From NCBI RefSeq assembly GCF_910596095.1, contig NC_056555.1, positions 11,586,001 to 11,650,000 on the forward strand: a DNA stretch of 64,000 bases, written 5' to 3'. The notes beneath the pieces are model-generated. The model saw only the letters and a program-made list of their open reading frames with translations, searched no databases and was not told the origin of the DNA. Position 1 is the first letter of the stretch, and each line of letters opens with the position of its first letter. A program made the translations under genes and the position numbers. Of this stretch, positions 13,663 through 22,800 are shown piece by piece. This stretch comes from Thunnus maccoyii (taxonomy: Eukaryota > Chordata > Actinopteri > Scombriformes > Scombridae).

Positions 13663-14981
13663 ACCCTCACATTACAAATATCTCTGGGGCAACAAGATGG
13701 ATGTGTGTGCTTAAAAGAGCAAGCCATCCCTCTCCCTCATTTCACTGAGGTCAGTGTCAACACCCTGGCAAGAACACAGAGACTAATGCACTGCTTACAA
13801 GATACTTGTAGTTGAGGAAAATACTGGATAAGTATGTCATCTTTTCTCTACAACACAAACATACATAATAAATGCAATTATCATCAGGAAACTTGGGCTG
13901 GGTAATATCAATATATTGTGATATGAGACTAGATATCCTCTTAGATTTTGGTTTTCGTAATATCATGATATGGCATAAGTGTTGTCTTTTCCTGGTTTTA
14001 ATGGCTGCCTGAATTACAGTAAAAGTGATGTAATTTTCTAAACTTACCAGACTGTTATAGCTGTTCTATTATTTGCCTTTACCCACTTAGTCATCATACC
14101 CACATTACTCATTACTCATCATAAAATTACTCACAAAATCTCATTGTGTAAATATGTTGTGACAACACCAGTAGCCATAGTAGCCTACAATATTGCAGCA
14201 ATATCGATATTGAGGTATTTTCTCAAAAATATCATATTTGATTTTGTCCATATCACCCAGCCCTAGCAGAAACTACTATCTCAGCTCAGCTGTAGCTATA
14301 TTCAACGGTAACATTGCAGAGTCATATAGCCTACAGTAGTTATGGGAATCAATTGTTTTATGGTACAAAATAAATACATGAGGGAGGGGGGAGGTTATAG
14401 TGAGATTAAACTAACTCCTCAGTCCCTAAAGACCCCCCCCCCCCTCCCCTCCCCTCCCCAACACACACCCCCTTGGGACCCGCTAATATCCGCTAACAGA
14501 CCAAAGGTACAGTATCCATCGCCTTACCTTGTTGATGTCCCTTTCCTGACATCACACATCATGCACTTAAAAGCCTCTGCTGTGTTCTTGTACGTGCACA
14601 CGCTGCAGTCCCAAAACCCCTCGTCGGAGGAGGGCTTCGGTTGACGCTTCGGCCTTTAAAACAATAAATGGAGAGAAAAGATTAAAAAAAAAAACAGAGA
14701 GAAAAAAATAAAAAAAATTAACGCAAAGAGAATGTGGGTGAGAAAAGGGGGAAAAAAGGGGGGGCGAGAGGAGACAAGAGTGAGTTCAGTTTGCATCCAC
14801 GAAGGCTATCGATGGCAAACATCTGGGGTAAGCCTATAGGATTTAGGAAATCATCTGCAAGCGCGCTGTGATCCGACACTGTAATTGGCGATGAGGTTTT
14901 AACACCCGCGCGCGTACACACACACACACACTCACAAACACACACACACACACTCACACATACACACACACACACACACAC

Positions 14982-15046
<65 letters not shown>

Positions 15047-15167
15047 GGAGAAAACCCATTTTTTTCCGTGCGCTCGCCGATGTCCGTTCCTCCCCCGCCC
15101 CCTCAGCTTGAATATCTAGGACGCTTCAACTCGGTCGTTACCTTGTGGGACTCCTCTTGTCGCCCAT
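2615..15167 (-). CDS. yaf2: YY1-associated factor 2 (RYBP/YAF2 family), 4 coding exons
   Basis: Encodes 186 aa from exons 15167-15142, 14653-14528, 3413-3258 and 2867-2615 (26+126+156+253 nt, frame closed, all GT-AG). It begins [14 protein letters not shown] RanBP2-type zinc finger follows with zinc ligands C25, C28, C39 and C42. Then comes a Lys/Glu-rich linker (about 75-103), and then the conserved C-terminal segment [20 protein letters not shown] (from residue 104), which in the family binds RING1A/B and CBX proteins. The Ser-rich tail ends NGESH, which is typical of YAF2 rather than RYBP. Family role: nuclear adaptor of variant PRC1, which ubiquitinates histone H2A, and partner of YY1. 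Length is close to human YAF2. The start is the first ATG of the exon that carries the conserved MGDK N-terminus. Identification is firm; the UTR ends are not determined. Confidence 0.95.
3258..3413 (-). CDS. yaf2: yaf2 coding exon 3 (basic/acidic linker)
   Basis: 156 nt. Encodes [20 protein letters not shown] and the charged [17 protein letters not shown] stretch. Its acceptor is preceded, on the coding strand, by an unusually long pyrimidine tract (3421-3525). Donor is GTAAAC. Confidence 0.94.
7011..7060. repeat. (AC)25 microsatellite
   Basis: Uninterrupted AC dinucleotide array in yaf2 intron 2. Confidence 0.98.
7567..8140. repeat. probable teleost interspersed repeat
   Basis: Starts with TTAAAGGAGACATGTCATAT and includes a CCAAT-bearing segment (GGGCCAATCAGAGC, about 7975-7988) followed by TTAAAGAAACAGGAGCTAAA. 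I recognise this combination as a dispersed element of fish genomes. It resembles a promoter but has no exon next to it. Boundaries are approximate. Confidence 0.5.
8703..8730. repeat. (GT)14 microsatellite
   Basis: Uninterrupted GT array. A second GT run followed by a GA run lies at 8821-8862. Confidence 0.95.
9841..9961. repeat. 121-bp near-perfect palindrome (60-bp arms, no spacer)
   Basis: Left arm 9841-9901 and right arm 9902-9961 are reverse complements except for two adjacent mismatches (near 9867-9868) and one single-base indel in a T run. The centre is AAACAGCTGTTT. It could form a cruciform in DNA or a long hairpin in the yaf2 pre-mRNA. No target-site duplication is evident. Confidence 0.9.
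10720..10750. repeat. (AC)n microsatellite
   Basis: AC array with one T interruption, in yaf2 intron 2. Confidence 0.9.
13134..13188. repeat. (CA)n microsatellite
   Basis: About 27 uninterrupted CA units. Confidence 0.97.
13628..13662. repeat. poly-C run of 35 bases
   Basis: Uninterrupted cytosines in the given sequence. Sequencing length error is likely for such a run. Confidence 0.9.
13893..14265. mobile_element. MITE with GGGCTGGGTRATAT terminal inverted repeats
   Basis: The left end reads GGGCTGGGTAATATCA from 13895. The right end, reverse-complemented, reads CTAGGGCTGGGTGATATGGA and finishes at about 14266. About 370 bp with no coding capacity. This GGGCTGGG-ATAT terminus is one I recognise from non-autonomous DNA transposons common in fish. 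Confidence 0.8.
14528..14653 (-). CDS. yaf2: yaf2 coding exon 2 (RanBP2 zinc finger)
   Basis: 126 nt. Encodes residues 9-51, including the whole zinc finger ([20 protein letters not shown], then MCD). Acceptor is TTTAAAG, donor GTAAGG. Confidence 0.95.
14654..15141 (-). other. yaf2: yaf2 intron 1 (488 bp)
   Basis: Begins 26 coding bases after the ATG. Dominated by a CA-GA microsatellite and purine-rich sequence; no further exon seen. Confidence 0.85.
14918..15050. repeat. compound (CA)n-(GA)n microsatellite
   Basis: Imperfect CA array followed by an imperfect GA array, within 100 bp of yaf2 exon 1. On the coding strand it reads as a CT-GT tract at the start of the gene. Confidence 0.95.
15142..15167 (-). 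CDS. yaf2: yaf2 coding exon 1
   Basis: Holds ATG and the first 26 coding bases (MGDKRSPT plus two bases of R9). Donor is GTAACG. The exon lies in a CG-rich stretch typical of a vertebrate promoter. Confidence 0.92.
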
Positions 15168-15420
15168 GCCAGACCAGGGTTTATCTGGAGGTGCGGAGAC
15201 GAGCAGAATTGTTGTTATTTCTGGTAATTTTTAGCAAAGAAGCGATGCGCCTGTGCCGCACGGCTTCCAGCTGTCGTGGAAACTCCGCTTGGGAAATAGT
15301 CACGTGACTTGCTCTGGCCAATCAGAGGCTGGGTTACTTCCCGAGGCTGACATTCCTCTTGATGAATCCATGCTGCCTTCACGCACTTCCTGTAAACTCG
15401 ACACTCCCGCACATTCAGGG
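15168..15420 (-). promoter_or_regulatory. yaf2: yaf2 promoter region
   Basis: CG-rich flank upstream of the yaf2 ATG. It includes a perfect 12-bp palindrome AGTCACGTGACT (15299-15310) and, 7 bp away, GGCCAATCAGAG with a CCAAT box (15318-15322). No TATA box is evident. The transcription start is not determined. Confidence 0.6.
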
Positions 15421-16782
15421 TGTTAAATATGCAAATTATTGGGGTATTATGACAAACATGACCTTATATGTGTAATATACGGCCAGATATTCAAGCAGGT
15501 TTTCACTAACCAAATGATTATTTCACCTATTCGATGAGGGAGGGAGTATTTACAGAAAATCACATTCCCATTAAGTGTTTAATTTAAATCATTATAGTTA
15601 ATTGTCTTCCTGGCATGTTATTGATTATCTTTATCTCCAGTTATAGGGCAGCATATGCACAGCTTTTATCTTTTTTTTTTTTTTGGAAAAAATAATGGAA
15701 TATTAAAACAGAAATTACAAGAAATACACGAAGCTAAACATATGATTGATTAATTAGGACATATATAATTTAAGTGCATGATTTTAATATCAGTTGTCAC
15801 ATTTAAGAGAAACATGTTTCTTTACAGCCAGTAGCCTATTTCTCTGATGAGCTTTTTAATTTCCGACAGCACTTAAACGCAGCAAAAGACACTAATGTTG
15901 CGTCTTCAGCAGTGTGCTGACAGGAGTCCCACGCACATTAGCTCACCGCACATCCTTTCACATGTATGCCTCTTCGCCTTTGGCTGGCAGATTGCAGAAA
16001 TGTCGCAGCTGTTTAGATCAAAGGCGCATATCATCGGGGAATCCCTGGCTTTATTTGCCTGCTGACGCAAGAAGCGACCATCAAAAATACAATCCTAACA
16101 GAGCAGACTGAGGCAACCAGGGATTCCCAAAGCTTTTCATATGAAGGACAACCAACTGGATCTGTATTTTCTCCCGGCGATGGGATCTTATAGCTGAAAA
16201 ACCTTAAATGCAGCATGCTGGCTGTTGCATGATTTTGTGTCGCCAGCTGAGCCACTGAAGGTGGTTTAAAATTGGTCGTAATGATTTTGATAGTTTGACC
16301 CTGTAAGAAAGAGGTTGCCCAACATTATTACAGAGACAATATGTTACTTCATTTTCTATCTACTGGACATAATATTATGAATATCAGCTTCTATTGTGTT
16401 GAACATATAAAATACACAACCTTAGACTCAACGGATTATTACTGCAGGAACATTTTATAGAGAAAATAATCATCATATTATATAAAAATCTTAACAGTAA
16501 ATTATACAATGATAAAAATGAATTTCCAAAATCAGTTGTTTGCTAATTTTCATTCGTAGACTTAGAGAAAAGTTACTAAATAAACCTCTTTTTAAATGCT
16601 GATGAAGATCATTTGATTGAACAGCTGCTTAACAGCCCATGAAGTGAGTTTGTTTTGTCATCATCTGTTTCAAGGATCAAGACTGAAGTTTGAGACCCTC
16701 TTTTCATTTCAGCATTCCTTATCTAATTTTCCGGTTAACCCTGGAATAACCATCACATTATCTGGTCATTAAGAAACAAGGT
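15421..16782. other. intergenic yaf2/zcrb1, nothing recognised
   Basis: AT-rich spacer between the yaf2 promoter and the zcrb1 3' end. Short open frames only; no exon, RNA gene or clear repeat. Confidence 0.6.
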
Positions 16783-16788
16783 TTTATT
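16783..16788 (-). promoter_or_regulatory. zcrb1: zcrb1 polyadenylation signal
   Basis: AATAAA on the minus strand, about 225 nt after the zcrb1 stop, a fitting distance for a short 3' UTR. Confidence 0.65.
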
Positions 16789-17012
16789 AACTGACAAAAA
16801 TACATACACACACACAATCCATCCACACAACAATCATACTGTGAATCTAGAAACATAAAAATGACTCAGCTCTCTGTACAAGAAATAAAAATTCATCAAT
16901 GTTTAAAGAAGAATGTTTTAACACCCCCACTGTGACAAAACCAGCTTACAAAACTAAATCCGTATCTGTGTAGCAATTTGTTGCTGAAGTCCAAATTGTG
17001 TATTATTACACA

Positions 17013-17165
17013 TTAGTCACTGAGTTCTTCTTCGTCACTGAAGTATGCGCTCTTTTTGATCCTTGGTTTCCTGGAATCCGAAGATGTAGAGGGATGAGCC
17101 TCTTCCTCCTGTGACAAAACTGCCTGCCTCTTCTGCTTCACTTCCTCTTCCTCGATACGAGCTTG
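17013..17165 (-). CDS. zcrb1: zcrb1 coding exon 7 and stop
   Basis: 153 nt. Encodes [14 protein letters not shown] to SDEEELSD and TAA at 17013-17015. Confidence 0.95.
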   Translation of the reverse strand, partial: QARIEEEEVKQKRQAVLSQEEEAHPSTSSDSRKPRIKKSAYFSDEEELSD

Positions 17166-18873
17166 CTGGAGGGATACAAAAGAATAAAGAAATATGTCAA
17201 TGCTAGAAGATAATAAATGTAAATGTTAATGGAATGGTTTTTTTTCCTGTTTCCAAAGCGCAAAATCATCCATCCTCTTTTTGAGGTAATATGTATGCCT
17301 TTGAATAGTGATGCTGCAAATTATGGTTTGGCCACATGCATACACATGAGATGCAAACTTTCCAGAATATAGTTAAGTAAATCATAATGCCATACTTGTA
17401 ACAATGTAGACAAAAAATGTCTACATTGGCTATTTATTTACCTGAAAAGCTATCGCTTGGCTTAGACTATCTAAGGCTGGGTCCTCTCCCTCTTCTTCAC
17501 TTTCTTCTTCACTGTAAGAAAAAAATAAAAGGGTAAAGATGAAGGAATTCGAAATAAATGACACATCTTATTATAAGGTGATTTCTCACAATATCTTAAT
17601 ACTTACATCTCCTCAGGTTCTGGAAGCTTCTTCTTCTTCTTCTTTTCTTTCTTTTTTGGAGGTTCCCTCTCTCCCAGCATGTTTTTGGGGCATGCATAAC
17701 TCAGATGTCCTGTATCCTGTGGTATTTTGTTTAAAAACACAGAAAGAAATCATAAAATGACCAACATACATCTGACAACTCTCTGTAAGTGGATACAAAA
17801 TGAGATAACTTATTTAGCATAAATGAAAAACTGAGACTCTTACTGTTTTTTACTGAAGGACAGTTAGACATTACATTGGGTTACATTAGCAAGCATCATT
17901 TTTTAATGTCTCACAGGACAAAGACTATTAAATATGTACTCACCCCACATTCATAACATTTGGACTTGTCTGTGTAGTTACGTCTCCTTATAAACTCAGC
18001 TGCTCGTCCGTTGTCGATGGCGATACTTGCTTTCACTGTTCTGCCAAACAGCTGGGAGGCAAACACAAAGGTAGAAGTCCTTAAAAAAAAGAGTCACTAC
18101 AGACAAAGACATCTCAGTGTTTTCAAACTTGAGCTTATGCTCAGTGAAATGCACTATTTGAAAATCAATTAGGATAGCACAGACTCACCTGTTTGTTATT
18201 CACTGCTCTTGCACAATTGTGAGCTGAGTCTCTGTCCAGGAACAGAACGAACGCAACCCCTTTACTCTTGTGAGTGTCTTTATCTTTTACAATTGTAACC
18301 CTGAAATAAGCATGACACTTATTAATATCTGTTTTACAAATTGTAAATGACATTACTGAATTTAAGTGTTCAGAACCTAATTGTGGGTTATGTGTTCTTG
18401 TTTATGCTGCGTCATAGTCTGTTTCCCCCAACCATTCATCTTTGTGATGCCTTACTATAAACTTATGTTAATCTAAATAAAACCCTAACCCAAACCATCA
18501 AGGTCAGCACTATGAAAAACACTATTTGAAGGAATAACATGCTTCAGCACAAGATATGGTTTACACATTATAATAACGATATAAATAGGTTATGACGGAG
18601 ACATTACTCACTTGACAACTTTTCCATATTTGGTAAATAGCTGAAATGAGACAAAGTGGTCGGTTTCAGTTTAAGTTGCTTAGATCTGGGGTCCATGGTG
18701 GAATTTCTCATTTGTGGGTTTTTTTGGCCATACAAGAGCAACTTTCCTAACATTTTTAAACTGTTAACCAATGCAGATAGTTACATTACCTTGTGCAGGT
18801 CATTGTTGGTCAGAGAGAACGGCAGGTTGGACACATACACTGTGCTTTTGCTTGGTGCTAAACCCCCGCTCAT
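17013..18873 (-). CDS. zcrb1: zinc finger CCHC-type and RNA-binding motif 1 (U11/U12 snRNP 31K), 7 coding exons
   Basis: Encodes 221 aa from exons 18873-18790, 18640-18612, 18300-18189, 18051-17944, 17716-17607, 17511-17442 and 17165-17013 (84+29+112+108+110+70+153 = 666 nt). Residues about 10-88 form an RRM: RNP2 is STVYVSNLP and RNP1 is [15 protein letters not shown] zinc knuckle follows (C107, C110, H115, C120; [14 protein letters not shown]), then a poly-Lys segment, an acidic Glu/Asp stretch, and the C-terminus [14 protein letters not shown]. Length is close to the 217-aa human protein. Family role: a component of the U11/U12 di-snRNP of the minor spliceosome in the nucleus. The start is the first ATG, with [16 protein letters not shown] at the expected N-terminus. 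Confidence 0.96.
17442..17511 (-). CDS. zcrb1: zcrb1 coding exon 6 (acidic)
   Basis: 70 nt. Encodes [20 protein letters not shown] and AFQ. Donor is GTAAAT. Confidence 0.94.
17607..17716 (-). CDS. zcrb1: zcrb1 coding exon 5 (zinc knuckle end, poly-Lys)
   Basis: 110 nt. Encodes [20 protein letters not shown] and the lysine-rich stretch. Donor is GTAAGT. Confidence 0.95.
17944..18051 (-). CDS. zcrb1: zcrb1 coding exon 4 (RRM end, start of zinc knuckle)
   Basis: 108 nt, residues 76-111. Ends within the CCHC knuckle after CYECG. Donor is GTGAGT. Confidence 0.95.
18189..18300 (-). CDS. zcrb1: zcrb1 coding exon 3 (RRM core, RNP1)
   Basis: 112 nt, residues 38-75, containing [20 protein letters not shown]. 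Acceptor TTATTTCAG, donor GTGAGT. Confidence 0.95.
18612..18640 (-). CDS. zcrb1: zcrb1 coding exon 2 (29-nt microexon)
   Basis: Very short exon encoding LFTKYGKVV plus two bases of K38. Flanked by CATTTCAG and GTGAGT. Confidence 0.92.
18790..18873 (-). CDS. zcrb1: zcrb1 coding exon 1
   Basis: 84 nt, residues 1-28, opening the RRM. The exon extends 5' to 18892, where a TCTTCCAG acceptor joins it to an upstream noncoding exon. Donor is GTAATG. Confidence 0.94.
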
Positions 18874-19020
18874 GCTGGATTCATATAACGCACTGGAAGA
18901 CAAAATAAGACAAGTGATCATAACAATATTTTACTAGTACAGGAAACTAGTTAGCTAGCGAGTAGTAATCTCTACTTAACATTGCTTCAACCAGCTCAGT
19001 ACGGCAACCAAAGGACTTAC

Positions 19021-19105
19021 CACCACAGCCTCCACCGTCAGAAAAATATCTATAATCTGTATTTTTTACATTTGCATGAAGCTAATGTTTAGCAAACAGA
19101 GACAA
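19021..19105 (-). other. zcrb1: probable zcrb1 noncoding exon 1
   Basis: A GTAAGT donor on the minus strand (19015-19020) fits the acceptor in front of the first coding exon. The 5' end is approximate. Confidence 0.5.
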
Positions 19106-19160
19106 ACGCCATGTCTGCACGTCGCAATGAGATGACGCATTTGTTTCCTCCAATAAAAAT
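19090..19160. promoter_or_regulatory. bidirectional zcrb1/pphln1 promoter
   Basis: The two genes are head to head with under about 150 bp between their inferred first exons. The gap holds GATGACGCAT, an ATF/CREB-like site, and CCTCCAATAAAA with a CCAAT box near 19150. Transcription starts are inferred. Confidence 0.55.
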
Positions 19161-19215
19161 GCCGCTGTCCATGTAGCTACCGGGGAAAGCTAGGCTAACT
19201 AAACGATAGAAGAAG
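19160..19215 (+). other. pphln1: probable pphln1 noncoding exon 1
   Basis: The plus strand has a GTAAGA donor at 19216-19221. The 5' boundary is a guess from the position of the opposite gene. Confidence 0.45.
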
Positions 19216-19800
19216 GTAAGATTGTTTTGGCATAAATTTCACGTTAATGTTACAAATGTTTGTATATATACGGCTACAATTCACAGTAAATATTTATTTG
19301 GGATTTTTTTGTGGCAGTAACGATTAGTTAACCTCTCCCCTCATTAAATAAAACGTGTATTTGCAGCATATATGGAGGCTAGCTAATTAGCAACGCTAGC
19401 CATCAGCTCTCCACGGATCTACATTAGTTTATGGCAAATTCGTTTAAACTCAAAATGCTGTAACTATTTTAACTTATGTAGTGGTGTTTGGGTGCTACAT
19501 AGTTGGTGCTCTGTTGAGTATTGTTGGTCAACTGGATTTTCACCCGTAGGTCAGTCTAGTCTGCAGAAAGTAACCTCAGCCAGATAACATCTCATGGTTA
19601 AAACGGTGCTTCTTATCTTACTTTTTTTCATACATTGTCGAAAACAGAGTCTGCTTTTGTTTTCCACGTAACTGACAGAAGACACGTTTTTGTATCTTAT
19701 TTTTTTACCTTTTTAAAATATGAAGGAAAATATTATCAAATCAGTTGTCTGGAAACTTTAAGGGTATAGTATTAACACTATTTTTGAAATCTCTTTACAG

Positions 19801-19855
19801 ATTTTGTTGAAGATCTTATTTTCTCTATATCAAGCCGTTTCAGAGAAGTCAAAGA
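19801..19855 (+). other. pphln1: pphln1 5' UTR exon 2, ending in the A of the start codon
   Basis: Acceptor TTTACAG, donor GTAAGT at 19856. Its last base is the A that forms ATG with TG at 20288-20289 after splicing. The base at -3 is A (AAG-ATG-A), a favourable start context. Confidence 0.75.
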
Positions 19856-22800
19856 GTAAGTTACTGACTGACACTTTACTATATAGTGCACTAATGTAAT
19901 ACTGCACATCTAAAATGAACACGTTTACCTCCTATCAAATGGCACATGCAAATAAACATTTTATTCTACTCATTGTAAAAGTATTTTAACAAGCGAAGTT
20001 ACCTTGAAGCCAAAACTAGAATCAATATGCTTACACTCAAGGAATGAGTGCAAATAATCAAACACAAAATTGTGTAGTGGTACTCCTATGTAATCAGCTT
20101 GAATATACAGTATGTAGTGATTTATGTTTTACTGGAATATTGATGCTCAAAGAAGTTTGCGGATTAGCTCAACAAAGACACAGCCAATGAATACAGAAAC
20201 GTTTTTGCATTATTTGTTTTGTGGCACCACCCTTGGATGATGACATGTACAACGCATACTGCATCTTTTACTCTTTCCCTTTTGCAGTGACGTACAGGAG
20301 AGAGAGGAGTATACGAGAGGTGTATGATGAACGCTTTTTAACGGAGAGGCCGGTGAGAGTATGTTTGTGCATGAGTATATAGTTTTATTGTTTCAGTGAA
20401 AGGTCATTTCATGGTATTATTTTCTTCTCTTGATATCACTGCTGACCTTGTATCAAATTCAAAAGTACACAAGTACAAGGACAACTATAAAGAATGTCTG
20501 TCTACCAAGTAGCTACTGGTTTCACTATCATCCAGAAAAATAACTAGAAACAACTTGATACTAGCTGAAATGAACATCTCATTAAAATGGCTCCTGCCTA
20601 CCTGAACTCTCTCATTCAGGTCTACACTCCCTCCCGCCCACTACGCTCTGCCAACAAAAGGCGCCTGGTACCACCACCACAACAGGGCCCTAAGTCACTA
20701 GCTAGACTCTTCTCCTCTGTAGTTCCCCGGTGGTAGAATGAGTTACCAAACTCTGTTCGATCTGCAGAGTCCCTCTCAATCTTTAAGAAAAGACGAAAGA
20801 CCAAGCTCTTTCGCGAACACCTCTGCACTTGATGAACTGTAGGGAGAGAAAAAAAAACAAAAAAAACATACTTCTATGCACTCTTATCATTGCCTTGTCG
20901 CACTGCCTGTTGACATCTACGTCCTATCAGGCCCAAACTTAAGCTTTGTGGCACTTACTCGTGTTGTTGTCTCCTGACTAGATCCTTGCTTGTGTTGTAT
21001 CAGTCTCATATGTGCGTCTGCTAAATGAAAAATGTAATGTAATGTTAATCTATTTACAGTATCTACTTTGGTTAGCAGATGTCTATATATTATGTAATTT
21101 TAGTTAATCATTGCACAATGAAGCAGTGCAGACATCAGTTAGCAGTTTCGTCAGCATTACCGTCAAGCAGTTGATAAAAAAAATAAAACTGGGCATGATG
21201 TTCACTGTCCATGACATCGGTTGCATCATTTGGAAAAATCTTATCAGAGGTTCAGAGGTCAGACAGATTTTCTGGCAGAAACATAACTGAGAAGTTAGCC
21301 CAGCCCAGCAACATTTTTAAAAACAGTTAAGCTGAAAATGTCAAATCATATAATGTACCCACCCTGTGTAGGGACCCTACCCACGAGGAGCTGGAGGGGT
21401 GGAGAGGAGGGGCCCCTTTGGCAGGCCAGAAGATGACTACAACCGTGGCGGGTATGAATATGAAGGAGGTCCACGCTTTTTCCCGAATGGAGGTGGTCCT
21501 CGCAGTTACCATGGCGAAGATCAGAGGGGCTACCATGGTGACAACCTTCATTTCCCCGCTGAACGCAGAGGTGTCCCGCCTTCAAGGAGGGTGAGGACAT
21601 CGATGTCATACAATTAGCATTGTTGTTTAGCATATAAACTAAGTGGATGAAAAGAATGGTAGATGATCTTAAGAACTCCCAAGGACTGCCTCAACTCTGA
21701 AGAAACAGCCACAAACAAAAAAAGAAATTCAATTTCATCATTTAACAAACTAAAATACAATGAAATGAAAGAAATAGAAGCACATGTTCAGTCACTGTTT
21801 GTCCAAAATTTGATATGGGCTAAAGAGTGAGTTTTAGGTCAAATCTCAGCACAAGTCCATCTTGATATTCAAACTTAAAAACTTAAAAGTCAAGTTACTT
21901 CAACAAACGTAGTCATATGTTTTTTTTAATTAATAAAGGACACTATTATGTAGTACTTCTTCGAGTACAACCAACTTTGCAACAGTGCACACAGGTATGA
22001 TTAGTCCATAGACCTCAAGGCAGTGAAAAATGTACATAAGACTGACTGACTGAAACTTTTGATATAGTAGATAGCTATGAAAACAAAGGTAATGCAAGTA
22101 AGTATCATTATACACATGAACCACTGTGTATAGTTGCAAACATTTTGCAACAGCATATAATAATGTTGGTTAAATGTACACATGTAATTAGCCAGCTGAG
22201 GGCGCTATAGTTGATGGTTCAAGTTGAAATATTTTCAAATCACATCTCAAACACTGTGTATGCTGCATTACTAGTTGATTTTTCTTTATAGCTAATGGCC
22301 ATTTTCCCGAGAGTAAGTGTGTTATGAAATTTAGGCAACCATAGGTGTATTCCAGAAAGCGGGTTTAGTGAAAACTCTGACTTGAGGGAAACTCTGGGTT
22401 TTAAATTCCAGAAAGAGAGGTAACTAAAACTCTGGGTTAGTTACCATGGTAACGTATTCTGTGAACCTGTAAACCTTAACATTCATTAGCAGAGGTTTAA
22501 TGTCTATCAGAATCAAAATCCTGGTTGGATATGAGTTTTAGTTACTCAAGAACTTTTTAAAGTTACCGCTTTTTATGCGCATCAATCATTTCTTTGAACA
22601 GTGGTTTTTGCCCTCACATTCAAATATTACACATCGTGAATTCAGCCTCAGCTCAGAATAAAACATCTGCATGTCCTTCTTTTATAACACTGTGACTCTG
22701 TGCACACAAGACAGCTGTCAGTTTGTTAGAGCAGCTCCTGCACTGAAATGTTACATAATGTGTAATTTCAGTTTAAATTTAAAAAATTGGTATGAAGCTT

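Larger units (their letters stand above)
3414..14527 (-). other. yaf2: yaf2 intron 2 (11.1 kb)
   Basis: A single large intron. It contains CA/GT and GA microsatellites, a 35-base poly-C run, a long palindrome (9841-9961), an interspersed repeat (about 7567-8140) and a MITE (13893-14265). No other coding exon was found in it on either strand. The remainder is unremarkable AT-rich DNA. Confidence 0.7.
19856..21371 (+). other. pphln1: pphln1 introns around exon 3, with a LINE tail
   Basis: Intron 19856-20287 shows nothing notable. Intron 20353-21371 holds the retrotransposon fragment at 20590-21045. Confidence 0.75.

Noticed and set aside
14718..15059. 113-codon minus-strand frame over the CA-GA array
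   Set aside because: Low-complexity Leu/Ser and Val/Cys runs from the microsatellite; it lies inside yaf2 intron 1.
17013..18873. A U12-type (minor) intron in the window, prompted by zcrb1 being a U11/U12 protein
   Set aside because: All donors I could place are ordinary GT U2-type sites; no ATATCCTT or GTATCCTT donor was seen at an exon end.
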